The notes under the pieces were generated by a model. It saw only the letters and a list, made by a program, of their open reading frames with translations. It was not told the origin of the DNA and did no database searches. A stretch of DNA of 64,000 nucleotides from Actinoplanes nipponensis (GTDB taxonomy: Bacteria > Actinomycetota > Actinomycetes > Mycobacteriales > Micromonosporaceae), in contig NZ_BOMQ01000046.1 of assembly GCF_016862275.1 (NCBI RefSeq), forward strand, positions 1 through 64,000, read 5' to 3'. Positions 1 through 7,753 of this stretch are shown piece after piece. The first letter of the stretch is position 1, and each line of letters opens with the position of its first letter. The translations under genes and the position numbers were made by a program.

Positions 1-163
1 CCCGGCGGAGCGCGGCCTCCCCAGCACCCGGCCTGCCCGGCGGAGCGCGGCCTCCCCAGCACCCGGCCTGCCCGGCGGAGCGCGGCCTCCCCAACATCCG
101 GCCTGCCCGGCGGCGCGCGGCCTCCCCAACATCCGGCCCGCCCGGCGGCGCGCGGCCTCCCCG
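1..163. repeat. 35-bp tandem repeat, about 4.6 copies
   Basis: Units begin at 1, 36, 71, 106 and 141 (the last partial). Each opens with CCCGGCGGAGCGCGGCCTCC and differs from its neighbours at a few positions: AGCACCC changes to AACATCC in later copies, and GGAG to GGCG. The array continues off the left edge, so its true length is unknown. It lies downstream of the minus-strand DUF2231 gene and no gene is visible in it. This is directly visible in the sequence; no function is inferred. Confidence 0.9.
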
Positions 164-217
164 CGACGAGCGCCGCTCCGGCCGCCACCCCACATGGCGG
201 CCGAAGCGGCAGACCCG

Positions 218-697
218 TCACCCCCCGGAGCCCCAAACTGCCTGAGCCCCGGAGTCACCGGTCCTGAACACGTAATAGCCGGAAACCGCCGCCAGCGCCA
301 CCATGATCACCGACAGTCCGATCGAAGCAGCGCGCGGTAGCGGGCGTTCCGAGCGGCGCAGCGTCAGGAAGACCATGACGAGCGTCACCACGCCCAGGCC
401 GAGCGAGTAGTAGAGCGTCAGCGTCCCGAAGCCCATGTGGTCGTCGATCGCCTCCAGCGGCGCGCCCTTCAGGCCGCTGGCCACCAACCGCTCCCGCAAT
501 TCTTCGCCCGACTCCGTGGCGACCCAGGCGGTCAGGGGCGCACCGACCGACAACAGCACCGCCGCCCAGCCGATCTTCGCCCGCCAGCGCGGCACGAGCG
601 CGTACCCGATGGCCGCCAGTGCCAGCAGCGGCACGAACACCACCGCCGCGTGGATCACGAGAGCGTGTACGGGCAGGCCGTTGATCTGGTCGAACAC
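218..697 (-). CDS. DUF2231-type four-helix membrane protein
   Basis: A 159-residue integral membrane protein. It begins with a short LPVHALVIHAAVVFVPL segment, the conserved histidine-bearing first helix of the DUF2231 family, followed by three more hydrophobic helices and a polar cytoplasmic stretch containing ESGEELRERL between helices two and three. No enzyme function is established for the family. The GTG at 697 is chosen because GGAGG lies about 5 nt upstream; a TTG at 760 in the same frame would add 21 residues with no ribosome binding site. It is divergent from the Fur-like regulator, about 180 bp away. Family recognition is from the His-containing N-terminus and topology. Confidence 0.75.
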   Translation of the reverse strand: MFDQINGLPVHALVIHAAVVFVPLLALAAIGYALVPRWRAKIGWAAVLLSVGAPLTAWVATESGEELRERLVASGLKGAPLEAIDDHMGFGTLTLYYSLGLGVVTLVMVFLTLRRSERPLPRAASIGLSVIMVALAAVSGYYVFRTGDSGAQAVWGSGG

Positions 698-880
698 GGT
701 CACCTCCGGTTTGTCGCACGGGATCCCGGTCCGCCAGACCAGAACTCTCTGACGACGCAAACATCCCCCCTGTGTGCGCCTACGCGCAGTTGACCATTTC
801 GGTTCACCGGCGCGCGCACCGAACCCGCACTATTCATGATCAGGTTGAGCGGGTACGACGACCCGTGCTGTCATGGTGTG

Positions 881-1315
881 ATGCCGACCGAGGAGCAGCT
901 GCTGCGAGCCACGGGGCTGCGGGTCACGCGACCCCGGCTGGCGGTGCTCCACGTGCTGACCCAGGGTGGCCACCTCGAGGTCGAGGAGATCACTCGCCGG
1001 GTCCGCGAGCGGCTCGACTCGGTGTCGGTCCAGGCGGTCTACGACGTGCTCGGCGCCCTGTCCCGGGCCGGGCTGGCCCGCCGCATCGAGCCGGCCGGCA
1101 GTCCCGCCCGGTTCGAGGCCCGGGTCGGCGACAACCACCATCACATCGTCTGCCGCAGCTGCGGGGCGATCGAGGACGTGGACTGTGACTTCGGCGGGCG
1201 GCCCTGCCTCGACCCGGGTGTCGGCCACGGCTTCGAGGTCGACGAGGCGGAGGTCACTTTCTGGGGGCTGTGCCCCTCGTGCCAGCGGGCGAGGCTCGCC
1301 GACCGCTCTGCCTGA
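881..1315 (+). CDS. Fur-family repressor, FurA/CatR type
   Basis: A 144-residue metal- or peroxide-sensing repressor. The winged-helix half (residues 1-75) has TRPRLAVLHVL and the recognition region VSVQAVYDVLGAL, followed by RRIEPAGSPARFE, wording typical of actinobacterial FurA/CatR. The C-terminal dimer half carries the histidine cluster DNHHHIVC and two CXXC pairs (CRSC and CPSC) that form the structural zinc site. FurA/CatR proteins usually sit next to katG; here the downstream neighbour, 36 bp away, is a DUF2236 heme-oxygenase-like gene, suggesting a different target. ATG 881 is preferred over the upstream in-frame ATG 836 because family members start near TEEQLLRATGLR. Confidence 0.87.
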   Translation: MPTEEQLLRATGLRVTRPRLAVLHVLTQGGHLEVEEITRRVRERLDSVSVQAVYDVLGALSRAGLARRIEPAGSPARFEARVGDNHHHIVCRSCGAIEDVDCDFGGRPCLDPGVGHGFEVDEAEVTFWGLCPSCQRARLADRSA

Positions 1316-1351
1316 ACCTGTTCAACTTCGCCTTCCGCGTGGCACTCTGGG

Positions 1352-2215
1352 GTGATGGACAGCAGCCCGGACATGGGACTCTTCGGCCCGGAGTCGGTCA
1401 CCTGGAAAGTGCACAGCGAACCGATCGTGACCATGGGTGGCCTGCGCTCGCTCTACCTGCAGGCGCTGCACCCGCGCGCGGTGGCCGCGATCGCGCAGAA
1501 CTCGGGCTACAAGTCGGACCCCTGGGGACGCTTCAACCGCACTTCCGAGTACGTCGGCACGGTCCTCTACGGCAGCACGGACGAGGTGGAGCGGATCGCC
1601 AGCCGGATCCGCCGCATGCACTCCCGGATGACGGCGACCGACCCGCGCACCGGGGAGCGTTTCCGCATCGACGAGCCCGAGCTGCTGCGCTGGGTGCACG
1701 TCGCGGAGGTGGAGTCGTTCCTGTCGACCGCCCGCCGCGCCGGCCTGAAGCTGACCGACGCGGAGGTCGACACCTACTACACCGAGCAGCTCAAGGCGGC
1801 CGAGCTGGTCGGCCTGGACCCCGCCACCGTGCCGGGCACGGCGGCCGAGGTGGCCGCCTACTACGAGCGGATGCGGCCGCAGCTGGGCATCACCCGCGAG
1901 GCGGCCGAGACGGCGCTCTTCCTCACCGTGCCGCCCCTGCCCGACTTCTGGGGCAACCGGGCGCTGCGGCTGAGCCTGAACTTCGGCCCGGCCCGCTGGG
2001 CGTACTTCGGGGTCGCCGGCACGGCGGTCGCCCTGCTCCCGCCGTGGGCCCGCAAGATGTACGGCGGCCTCGGCCTGCCCACCACGGACCTGTCCGCCGA
2101 CCTCTCGGTGCGCGGCATGCGCCTGCTGCTCGCCGGGCTGCTGGCCGCCGCCCCGGAGCAGTACAAGATGGCCCCGATGCGGCGGGCCGCGCTGGAACGG
2201 GCCGGCCTAGCCTGA
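1352..2215 (+). CDS. DUF2236/MpaB-family oxygenase-like protein
   Basis: A 287-residue member of the DUF2236 family, which includes rubber oxygenase Lcp and the fungal oxygenase MpaB, heme-b proteins. Conserved features seen are the ALHPRAVAAI segment (likely axial-histidine region), SDPWGRFNRT followed by EYVGTVLYG, and a second half with EVESFLSTARRAGL. There is no signal peptide, so it is probably cytoplasmic. GTG 1352 and ATG 1355 are adjacent possible starts. It follows the Fur-like gene on the same strand with a short gap and may be co-transcribed; a heme enzyme under a peroxide/metal repressor would make sense, but that is inference. Its 3' end overlaps the convergent nuclease gene by 9 bp. 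Confidence 0.8.
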   Translation: MMDSSPDMGLFGPESVTWKVHSEPIVTMGGLRSLYLQALHPRAVAAIAQNSGYKSDPWGRFNRTSEYVGTVLYGSTDEVERIASRIRRMHSRMTATDPRTGERFRIDEPELLRWVHVAEVESFLSTARRAGLKLTDAEVDTYYTEQLKAAELVGLDPATVPGTAAEVAAYYERMRPQLGITREAAETALFLTVPPLPDFWGNRALRLSLNFGPARWAYFGVAGTAVALLPPWARKMYGGLGLPTTDLSADLSVRGMRLLLAGLLAAAPEQYKMAPMRRAALERAGLA

Positions 2216-3097
2216 CGGCCGTTCGAGGTGCTCGACGGCGGACCACGGCTCCTTGGCCGCCACCTCCTGACCGGCCGGGCAGCTGCGCCGGAAGTCGCAC
2301 CAGCCGCAGAGGCTGCCGGGCCGGGTGGGGAACTCGACGTCCGGGTCCGCGCCGGACGCCACCGCCTTCTCCGCCGCCATGATGTCGCGGGCGGTGTCCT
2401 CGGCCCGCGCCACCTGCCGGGCCAGCGACTCGTCGGTGTGCTCGTGCACCGCGGTGGTGCCCGTCGGCAGGTGGTGCAGCTCGACCCGGTGGCACGGCCG
2501 GCGGAACACCCGCTGCGCCGCGTACGCGTAGAGCGCCAGCGCCTGTGACCCGCGGGCGTCGTCGGCGTCGAGCCCGGACCGGCCGGTCTTGTAGTCGACG
2601 ATGACCGCCTCCGGCCCCTGCTCCCCCGGGCGCGAGTCGATCCGGTCGGCCCGGCCGTTGAAGGCCAGCACCGCCGTCTTGGTCGCCACCACCCGCTCCA
2701 CGCCCAGCGGCTCGTCCAACGGGTCGAGGCCGCGCACGTAGGTCTCGAGCCAGGCCAGCGAGCGGCGGTAGGCGATCCGCTCCTGCTCCACGTCGCGGTA
2801 GCCCTCGCGCACCCACGTCGACTTGAGCAGGGTCGGCAGCGACTCGGCCACCCGGCGGTCGCTCGGCACGGCGTACCAGTTCTTCAGGGCTGTGTGCACG
2901 CTCGCGCCCAGCGAGTTGTGCGCCCAGGGCGGCCCCTTGGGCGGGGCCGGGCGGTCCACGTAGGTGTAGCGGTAGCGCCGCGGGCAGTCCGTGAACGTGC
3001 CGAGCTTGCTCGGCGTGCAGACGAAGAGCCGCTCGGGCATGCCGGCGAAGCCCAACTGCTCGGGCACCGCGGCCGATCGGGGGGAGGTCCTGGGCAC
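2207..3097 (-). CDS. RecB-like PD-(D/E)XK nuclease with Fe-S cysteines
   Basis: A 296-residue single-strand-type nuclease of the RecB/Cas4/AddB superfamily. The catalytic core is visible as GRADRID (metal Asp) followed by VIVDYKTG (motif D..K). A cysteine near the N-terminus (FTDCPRRYRY) and three near the C-terminus (LCGWCDFRRSC) match the four-cysteine Fe-S fold that closes Cas4- and AddB-like nuclease domains. There is no helicase domain and no cas gene nearby, so a stand-alone DNA repair role is the likeliest reading. It is followed 30-odd bp later on the same strand by the MarC gene order typical of actinobacterial core genomes. The GTG start gives a short disordered lead before FVCTPSKLGTF. 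Confidence 0.82.
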   Translation of the reverse strand: MPRTSPRSAAVPEQLGFAGMPERLFVCTPSKLGTFTDCPRRYRYTYVDRPAPPKGPPWAHNSLGASVHTALKNWYAVPSDRRVAESLPTLLKSTWVREGYRDVEQERIAYRRSLAWLETYVRGLDPLDEPLGVERVVATKTAVLAFNGRADRIDSRPGEQGPEAVIVDYKTGRSGLDADDARGSQALALYAYAAQRVFRRPCHRVELHHLPTGTTAVHEHTDESLARQVARAEDTARDIMAAEKAVASGADPDVEFPTRPGSLCGWCDFRRSCPAGQEVAAKEPWSAVEHLERPSG

Positions 3098-3129
3098 CCG
3101 GTAATCCTGCCAGCACCCTGCGACAAGAA

Positions 3130-3747
3130 TCAGGCCCCGGCGGTGTACAGCTTCACGAAGGCGGCCACGGCGTCGGCGATGAGCTGCACCGCGATGGCCG
3201 CCAGCAGCAGTCCCGCGATCCGGGTGAGCACCTCGATGCCCCCCGGCCGCAGCAGTTTGACGATGCCGCCGGAGAACCGCAGCACCAGCCAGACGGTGGC
3301 CATCACGGCCAGGATGCCCAGGCCGATCACCCAGTAGTCGTTGACCCCGTCCGCGCGCTGCACGAACAGCATGGTCGCGACGATCGCACCGGGTCCGGCC
3401 AGCAGCGGCGTGCCCAGCGGCACCAGCGCCACGTTGGTCGTGCTGCCCTGCTCGGAGGGCTCGTCGGTCTGGCCGGTCAGCAGTTGCAGCGCCACCAGCA
3501 CCAGCAGCAGCCCGCCCGCGCCCTGCAGCGCGGGCAGCTGGACGTGCAGGTAGTCGAGCAGCGTCTGCCCGGCGACCGCGAAGATCACGATCACGCCGAG
3601 CGCCAGCAGCACCGCCTGGGTGCCCGCCCGGGTCCGCTCCCTGGCCGGCAGCGTCCCGGTCAGGGCCAGGAAGACCGGCACCATGCCCGGCGGGTCGACG
3701 ATCACCAGGAGGGTCACGAAGACCTCGCCGAACAACTTCAGATTCAC
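3130..3747 (-). CDS. MarC-family inner membrane protein
   Basis: A 205-residue polytopic membrane protein of the MarC/UPF0056 family. Six hydrophobic helices are visible; the first contains the family hallmark VIVDPPGMVPVFLAL and the middle of the protein has the repeated-motif counterpart VPLGTPLLAGPGAI. The transport substrate of the family is not settled; the old link to multiple antibiotic resistance was withdrawn for E. coli MarC. The GTG start at 3747 is fixed by a TAGGTT hexamer 6 nt upstream with no ribosome binding site, so its mRNA is probably leaderless and separate from the upstream PHP gene. Confidence 0.85.
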   Translation of the reverse strand: MNLKLFGEVFVTLLVIVDPPGMVPVFLALTGTLPARERTRAGTQAVLLALGVIVIFAVAGQTLLDYLHVQLPALQGAGGLLLVLVALQLLTGQTDEPSEQGSTTNVALVPLGTPLLAGPGAIVATMLFVQRADGVNDYWVIGLGILAVMATVWLVLRFSGGIVKLLRPGGIEVLTRIAGLLLAAIAVQLIADAVAAFVKLYTAGA

Positions 3748-3753
3748 GGGATC

Positions 3754-3759
3754 AACCTA
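3754..3759 (-). promoter_or_regulatory. -10 hexamer of the MarC gene
   Basis: TAGGTT on the minus strand lies 6 nt before the GTG, the spacing of a leaderless transcript. Confidence 0.55.
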
Positions 3760-3798
3760 GGCGGCGCCGTCGGCTGGTGCCCTGAACTGCGGCGACCG

Positions 3799-4650
3799 TC
3801 ACCCCAGGACCGCGACGCCCCGCGCGGCGGCCACGATCTGCTCGTACGCCCGCGGGTCGGTGGTGAAGGCGCCCAGCCGGACCGTCTTGTGCGTGCCGTG
3901 GAAGTCGGAGGAGCCGGTGGCGACCAGGCCGAGCCGGTCGGCCAGCGCCCGCACGTGCCCGCGCTGGGCGACGGTGTGGTCCTCGTGATCGGCCTCCAGG
4001 CCGAACAGGCCGGCGGCGGCCAGCTCCACGATCAGCTCGTCCGGCACGATGCGGCCCCGCACGGTCGCGTTCGGGTGGGCGAAGACCGGCACCCCGCCCG
4101 CGGCCCGGACCGTGCGCACGGCCTCGAAAACATCAAGATCGGCTTTGGGTACGTAGTACCGGGCGCCCAGCCACCGGGACGCGAAGGCCTCGTTCGTGGT
4201 GCCCACCAGCCCGGCCCTGATCAGCGCCTGGGCGATGTGCGGGCGGCCCACGGACCCGCCGGCCGCGTACCCGCTGACCTCCGGCCAGCTGATGTCGACC
4301 CCGTCCGCCCGGAGCAGCTCGACGATCTTCTCCGCGCGCTGCTCCCGGTCGGTGCGCAGGCGCTGCAGGTCGGCGGCGAGCACCGGGTCGGCCGGATCGA
4401 AGAGGTACGCGAGCAGGTGCAGCGGGATCGCCGGCTCGACTCCGTACCACCGGCAGGAGAGCTCGGCCCCGCGGATCAGCGTCAGGCCCGCCGGACGCGC
4501 CGCCGCGGCCGCCGCCCAGCCGCCCGTGGTGTCGTGATCCGTGATCGCCATCACGTCCAGGCCGGCCTCGGCGCCCGCGGCCACCAGCTCGGCCGGGGTG
4601 AGCGTGCCGTCGCTGGCGGTCGAATGGCAGTGCAGGTCGATTCTGGTCAC
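3799..4650 (-). CDS. PHP-domain phosphoesterase
   Basis: A 283-residue metal-dependent phosphoesterase of the PHP family, of the stand-alone RNase AM/YciV type. Motif 1 DLHCHSTASDGTL supplies metal ligands; ITDHDTTGGW, RGAELSC, FAHPN and SSDFHG are the later His/Asp/Glu clusters of the trinuclear site. Characterised relatives remove phosphate from 3',5'-nucleotide bisphosphates and trim RNA 5' ends; whether this one does so is inferred from family membership. The start is GTG 4650, preceded by TAGCGT at 6 nt and no Shine-Dalgarno. It sits in a run of core minus-strand genes but appears to have its own promoter. Confidence 0.85.
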   Translation of the reverse strand: MTRIDLHCHSTASDGTLTPAELVAAGAEAGLDVMAITDHDTTGGWAAAAAARPAGLTLIRGAELSCRWYGVEPAIPLHLLAYLFDPADPVLAADLQRLRTDREQRAEKIVELLRADGVDISWPEVSGYAAGGSVGRPHIAQALIRAGLVGTTNEAFASRWLGARYYVPKADLDVFEAVRTVRAAGGVPVFAHPNATVRGRIVPDELIVELAAAGLFGLEADHEDHTVAQRGHVRALADRLGLVATGSSDFHGTHKTVRLGAFTTDPRAYEQIVAAARGVAVLG

Positions 4651-4656
4651 CCGAGG

Positions 4657-4662
4657 ACGCTA
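4657..4662 (-). promoter_or_regulatory. -10 hexamer of the PHP gene
   Basis: TAGCGT on the minus strand, 6 nt before GTG 4650; leaderless arrangement. Confidence 0.6.
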
Positions 4663-4693
4663 CCGGGTGGCCGCCGCCGGTCACTGAGGACCG

Positions 4694-5557
4694 TCAGGCG
4701 TCGTCGCCCGCGTCACCGTCCTTGCCCAGCCGGGCCTCGACCGCCTGCGGCTCGTACATCTCCTCGACGACGCGCAGGTACAGCTCGTTGGGGTTGGGCA
4801 GGTGCTTGACCTCGCGCAGCGCCTGGTCCTGGCCGGCCGACTCCAGCACGAAGGTGCCGTAGCTGAGCATGCGGCCCAGCGCGGACTGCTCGTACTTCAT
4901 GTCGGTGACCCGCAGCAGCGGCATCATGGCGACCTTGCGGGTGATGATGCCGTTGACCACCATGACCCGCTTGTTGGTCAGGATGAAGCGGTCGAAATAC
5001 CAGTCGCCGACCTTCCAGGCGACCCAGCCCATCACGCCCAGCCAGATCAGCACCGCCGCGGTGACCAGGCCGTCGATGTCCTGCCTGGTCAGGAAGCCGG
5101 CAAGGTAGCCCAGCAGCAGCGTCGAGCCGATGCCGACCAGCAGCGGAGTGGACAGATGGATCCAGTGCCGCTTCCACTCCCCGCGGTACCGCTCCGTCGG
5201 GAAGAGATAGCGGGAGACCAGGGTGGTCGGCTCGTCCTCGAGCGGCAGCACCCGGCGGGGTCCACCCGGGACACCCGATCCGTCCCCGCCGAGACCCTGC
5301 AGCTCCTCCTCGGTGAAGATCGGAGCCTCGTACTCGCCGGGGTCGCGGTACTCGTCGTCGCGGGGATCGCTGCCGTAGCCCGCGCTGGGCGAGTAACCGG
5401 CGTCGGGGGAATAGCCCGGGCCGGCCGAAGCCACTCCCCGGCGGTACTCGGGGCCGTCGTCGCGAAACGCCGGATCGTTGTACCCGAAGGTGTCGTCGTC
5501 GTCCCGAGGGCGGCGCGCACCCTCGTCGTCAGGTTGCCGCGGCTCGCCAGGACCCAT
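4694..5557 (-). CDS. bacterial PH-domain (YdbS-like) membrane protein
   Basis: A 287-residue protein. Residues 1-105 are acidic, low-complexity and probably disordered, with two GYSP(D/S)AGY-type repeats. Two closely spaced membrane helices follow (LLVGIGSTLLLGYLAGF and VTAAVLIWLGVMGWVAW), then a bacterial PH domain with FDRFILTNKRVMVVNGIITRK and LRVTDMKYEQSALGR, the signature of the bPH2 family. Function of the family is unknown; the PH-like half should face the cytoplasm. The ATG at 5557 is 6 nt after a TAACAT hexamer that overlaps the stop codon of the upstream 52-aa gene. Confidence 0.8.
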   Translation of the reverse strand: MGPGEPRQPDDEGARRPRDDDDTFGYNDPAFRDDGPEYRRGVASAGPGYSPDAGYSPSAGYGSDPRDDEYRDPGEYEAPIFTEEELQGLGGDGSGVPGGPRRVLPLEDEPTTLVSRYLFPTERYRGEWKRHWIHLSTPLLVGIGSTLLLGYLAGFLTRQDIDGLVTAAVLIWLGVMGWVAWKVGDWYFDRFILTNKRVMVVNGIITRKVAMMPLLRVTDMKYEQSALGRMLSYGTFVLESAGQDQALREVKHLPNPNELYLRVVEEMYEPQAVEARLGKDGDAGDDA

Positions 5558-5563
5558 CAGGTG

Positions 5564-5569
5564 ATGTTA
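5564..5569 (-). promoter_or_regulatory. -10 hexamer of the PH-domain gene
   Basis: TAACAT on the minus strand, 6 nt before ATG 5557. Its first three bases are the TAA stop codon of the preceding small gene, so the two genes abut at a promoter. Confidence 0.45.
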
Positions 5570-5725
5570 AGCGACGAGGTTGGTGAAGAACGTTCCGAAA
5601 CCACGGGCAATGTCCCCGATGGTGTCGCCCAGCGACTCGAACACCGCGGCGGCCGAGTTCGGGTTGAAGGCGATGAAGAAGATCAAGAATGCGATGCCAA
5701 GCCAGGTGAGAACCTTCTTGATCAT
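5567..5725 (-). CDS. 52-aa single-pass membrane peptide
   Basis: A short gene encoding MIKKVLTWLGIAFLIFFIAF followed by a small-residue stretch (NPNSAAAVFESLGDTIG) and a C-terminal DIARGFGTFFTNLVA. One membrane helix covers about residues 4-20; the rest could form an amphipathic helix on the membrane surface. The ribosome binding site GGAGGAGAAGG lies 7-14 nt before the ATG, unlike the leaderless neighbours, which supports a real, well-translated gene. I do not recognise an experimentally defined family. It directly precedes the PH-domain membrane gene on the same strand, 9 bp from stop to next start, so a joint membrane role is possible. Confidence 0.8.
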   Translation of the reverse strand: MIKKVLTWLGIAFLIFFIAFNPNSAAAVFESLGDTIGDIARGFGTFFTNLVA

Positions 5726-5855
5726 GGCGGGCCTTCTCCTCCGTTGCGGGTGACGGTCATCGCCGCAGCAACACTCACGGTATCAGTTCAACTGCGCTCT
5801 GTGAACAATGTGCCCGAAAAGCCGATGGTGTTCCCGCCGGTCGAGGCCCTCATGT

Positions 5856-6536
5856 TCAGGCCTTTCCGTGCAGGTACGGGCTCGGCGCTCCGTACACGAG
5901 CTCGGGCGGCACCTCGTCGGACAGGTCGTGCAGGACGACATGTTCGGCCAGAAAGTAGCCCGCGCTTGCCGGCCACGCTACCGCATAGAGCCACATTCCT
6001 TTGGCTTCACTCACATAGGCGCTGCGATCTTCCGGCGACTTCACACACCACAGTGGAGTGGGATGCCCACCGACCCTGATCTTGGCATGCGGGCCGGGGT
6101 GTCCACCCGGGTCACGCTCGCCCAGCGCCTCGGTGATCAGGTATCCGGGGTCGATGCCGGAGATGCCGGCGAACCGGGTGCCCAGCCCCACGCCGGGCTG
6201 CTCGGCGATCAGCACGAGATCGGCCGGGCCCCCGCCGAGCGGCTCCGGGCCGCTGCAGGACAGCGCCGTCGCCCGTACGCCGGAACGCTCGTCGCCCGCC
6301 CAGCCGACGCCGGTGACCATCCAGCCGGCCGGCAGCGGCCACGGGCACCAGATCGGCATGTGCTCGACCGTGGGCGCGGGACGGCGCCGTACGCTCTCGA
6401 GGATCTCGGGGCTGATGTGCTCCGCCACGTGGAACGGAGCGACGTCGCCACAGTCGTCGCAGCGCCATTCACTGTGCATCAGGTCCGGCGGCCGGACCTG
6501 CGCGGCACAACGGGGGCAACTCACTGTGACACCCAC
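5856..6536 (-). CDS. DUF6758-type zinc-ribbon protein
   Basis: A 226-residue soluble protein beginning with an N-terminal zinc ribbon, SCPRCAAQVRPPDL then WRCDDCGDVAPFH, followed by a domain with PIWCPWPLPAGWMVTGVG. This matches an actinobacterial family I recall as DUF6758, usually near MarC, PHP and TrmH genes as here. No enzymatic residues can be named. The start is GTG 6536 or, more simply, the GTG four codons later, which has GAGGGTGG about 8 nt upstream. The role is unknown. Confidence 0.7.
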   Translation of the reverse strand: MGVTVSCPRCAAQVRPPDLMHSEWRCDDCGDVAPFHVAEHISPEILESVRRRPAPTVEHMPIWCPWPLPAGWMVTGVGWAGDERSGVRATALSCSGPEPLGGGPADLVLIAEQPGVGLGTRFAGISGIDPGYLITEALGERDPGGHPGPHAKIRVGGHPTPLWCVKSPEDRSAYVSEAKGMWLYAVAWPASAGYFLAEHVVLHDLSDEVPPELVYGAPSPYLHGKA

Positions 6537-6626
6537 CCTCTTAAGGTGGGGCCCGCCGGACCCCTCGTCAAGCGAATCGGCAGAACCCGGGTCAACCCGC
6601 TCGTTCTCCGCCCGGGCGAGTGACGA

Positions 6627-7310
6627 TCAACCGGGCGGCGGGCCGGCGTGCTCACGGATCCAGGAGTGCATGGCGATGCCGCTGGCCACGCCGGCGTTGA
6701 TCGACCGGGTGGAGCCGTACTGGGCGATCGAGAACAGCGCGGCGCACGCGGCGCGGGCCGCGGCGGAGAGCCCGGGACCCTCCTGGCCGAAGAGCAGCAC
6801 ACACTCCCGGGGCAGGCGCTCGCTCTCCATGGGCCGCGAGCCCGGCAGGTTGTCGATGCCGATCACCGGCAGGGCCGCGGCGGCCGCCCAGGCGGTGAAC
6901 TCCTCGATCGTCGGGTGGTGCCGGACGTGCTGGTAGCGGTCGGTGACCATGGCGCCCCGCCGGTTCCACCGCCGCAGTCCGACGATGTGCACCTCCGCGG
7001 CCAGGAAGGCGTTGGCGTTGCGGACGACCGTGCCGATGTTGAGGTCGTGCTGCCAGTTCTCGATCGCGACGTGGAACCCGTGCCGGCGCCGGTCGAGATC
7101 GGCGACGATCGCCTCGCGCCGCCAGTAGCGGTACCGGTCGACGACGTTGCGCCGATCGCCGCCGGAGAGCAGCTCGGGATCGTAATGAGGATCGGTGGGC
7201 CACGCGCCGGGCCACGGGCCGACCCCGACCGCAAGCTCCGGCTCGTCCACCGTCGCGGCCCCGGCCGCCGGAGCGGGCGGCGGCGCGGGGGCGAATTCTT
7301 CGGCGGTCAT
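6627..7310 (-). CDS. TrmH/SpoU-family RNA 2'-O-methyltransferase
   Basis: A 227-residue SPOUT methyltransferase. The three family motifs are present in order: N(I)GTVVRNANAF (motif 1, catalytic Arg), LLFGQEGPGLS (motif 2) and STRSINAGVASGIAMHSW (motif 3), which form the knotted SAM pocket. Family members methylate a ribose 2'-OH in tRNA or rRNA; the target here cannot be told from sequence. The N-terminal 35 residues are Pro/Ala-rich. ATG 7310 is chosen because TAGCCT lies 8 nt upstream and no Shine-Dalgarno is present; the frame stays open to 7346. Confidence 0.85.
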   Translation of the reverse strand: MTAEEFAPAPPPAPAAGAATVDEPELAVGVGPWPGAWPTDPHYDPELLSGGDRRNVVDRYRYWRREAIVADLDRRRHGFHVAIENWQHDLNIGTVVRNANAFLAAEVHIVGLRRWNRRGAMVTDRYQHVRHHPTIEEFTAWAAAAALPVIGIDNLPGSRPMESERLPRECVLLFGQEGPGLSAAARAACAALFSIAQYGSTRSINAGVASGIAMHSWIREHAGPPPG

Positions 7311-7318
7311 GGTGCAGG

Positions 7319-7324
7319 AGGCTA
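7319..7324 (-). promoter_or_regulatory. -10 hexamer of the TrmH gene
   Basis: TAGCCT on the minus strand, 8 nt before ATG 7310. Confidence 0.5.
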
Positions 7325-7753
7325 GCCAGGGGCCCGTCGGCCGCACCCGGGGGGAGACGCAATGAGCGGCGGGGCCCTCCCCGGCACCCGCCGCCCACGC
7401 TCTGTTGGGAAGGAGTTTGCCTTACCGTGCGTATCCGTGTGAAGGATTCCCGACGGTGACCCAAGTCACATTTAACTTTGTTAGCTATTACGCCGGGTGG
7501 TGACCTCATCGTTATCAAGCTGCGATACGTCGGGCCGTGTCGGTCACTGGGGCATCGGAGCGGCGAAACCGGACGACACAATTCGCCGGACAACCGAAGG
7601 CGCCTTCCCTACTGTGCGTTACGCTGAGGTGCCAAAGTCCTCCCGGCGTCCAGGTGTCACCGCGCCCACACCGGGAATCAGTGAGGACGACGGCGGGTTG
7701 ACACCGCACGTAGGCCTCTTTCCCGTGGCCTTTTCCCCGTGGACGGAGAGATC
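7325..7753. other. 430-bp divergent intergenic region, locally AT-rich
   Basis: This stretch separates the minus-strand TrmH gene from the plus-strand thioredoxin gene. No open frame with actinobacterial codon use is convincing. It contains an AT-rich segment (7465-7500, with TTTAACTTTGTTAGCTATTA) unusual for the window, a CRP-like inverted repeat at 7455-7470, and a TTGACA box near 7698. It is probably promoter and 5' leader of the thioredoxin gene; a small RNA cannot be excluded. Confidence 0.5.
7455..7470. promoter_or_regulatory. candidate CRP/FNR-family binding site
   Basis: GGTGACCCAAGTCACA fits the TGTGA-N6-TCACA pattern with one mismatch (first base G for T). It lies about 290 bp ahead of the thioredoxin start and beside the AT-rich stretch. 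The match is seen in sequence; binding is inference. Confidence 0.4.

Noticed and set aside
2257..3097. Cas4 of a CRISPR system
   Set aside because: The PD-(D/E)XK and Cys pattern fits Cas4-like nucleases, but there are no cas1, cas2 or array sequences and the context is a core-gene block.
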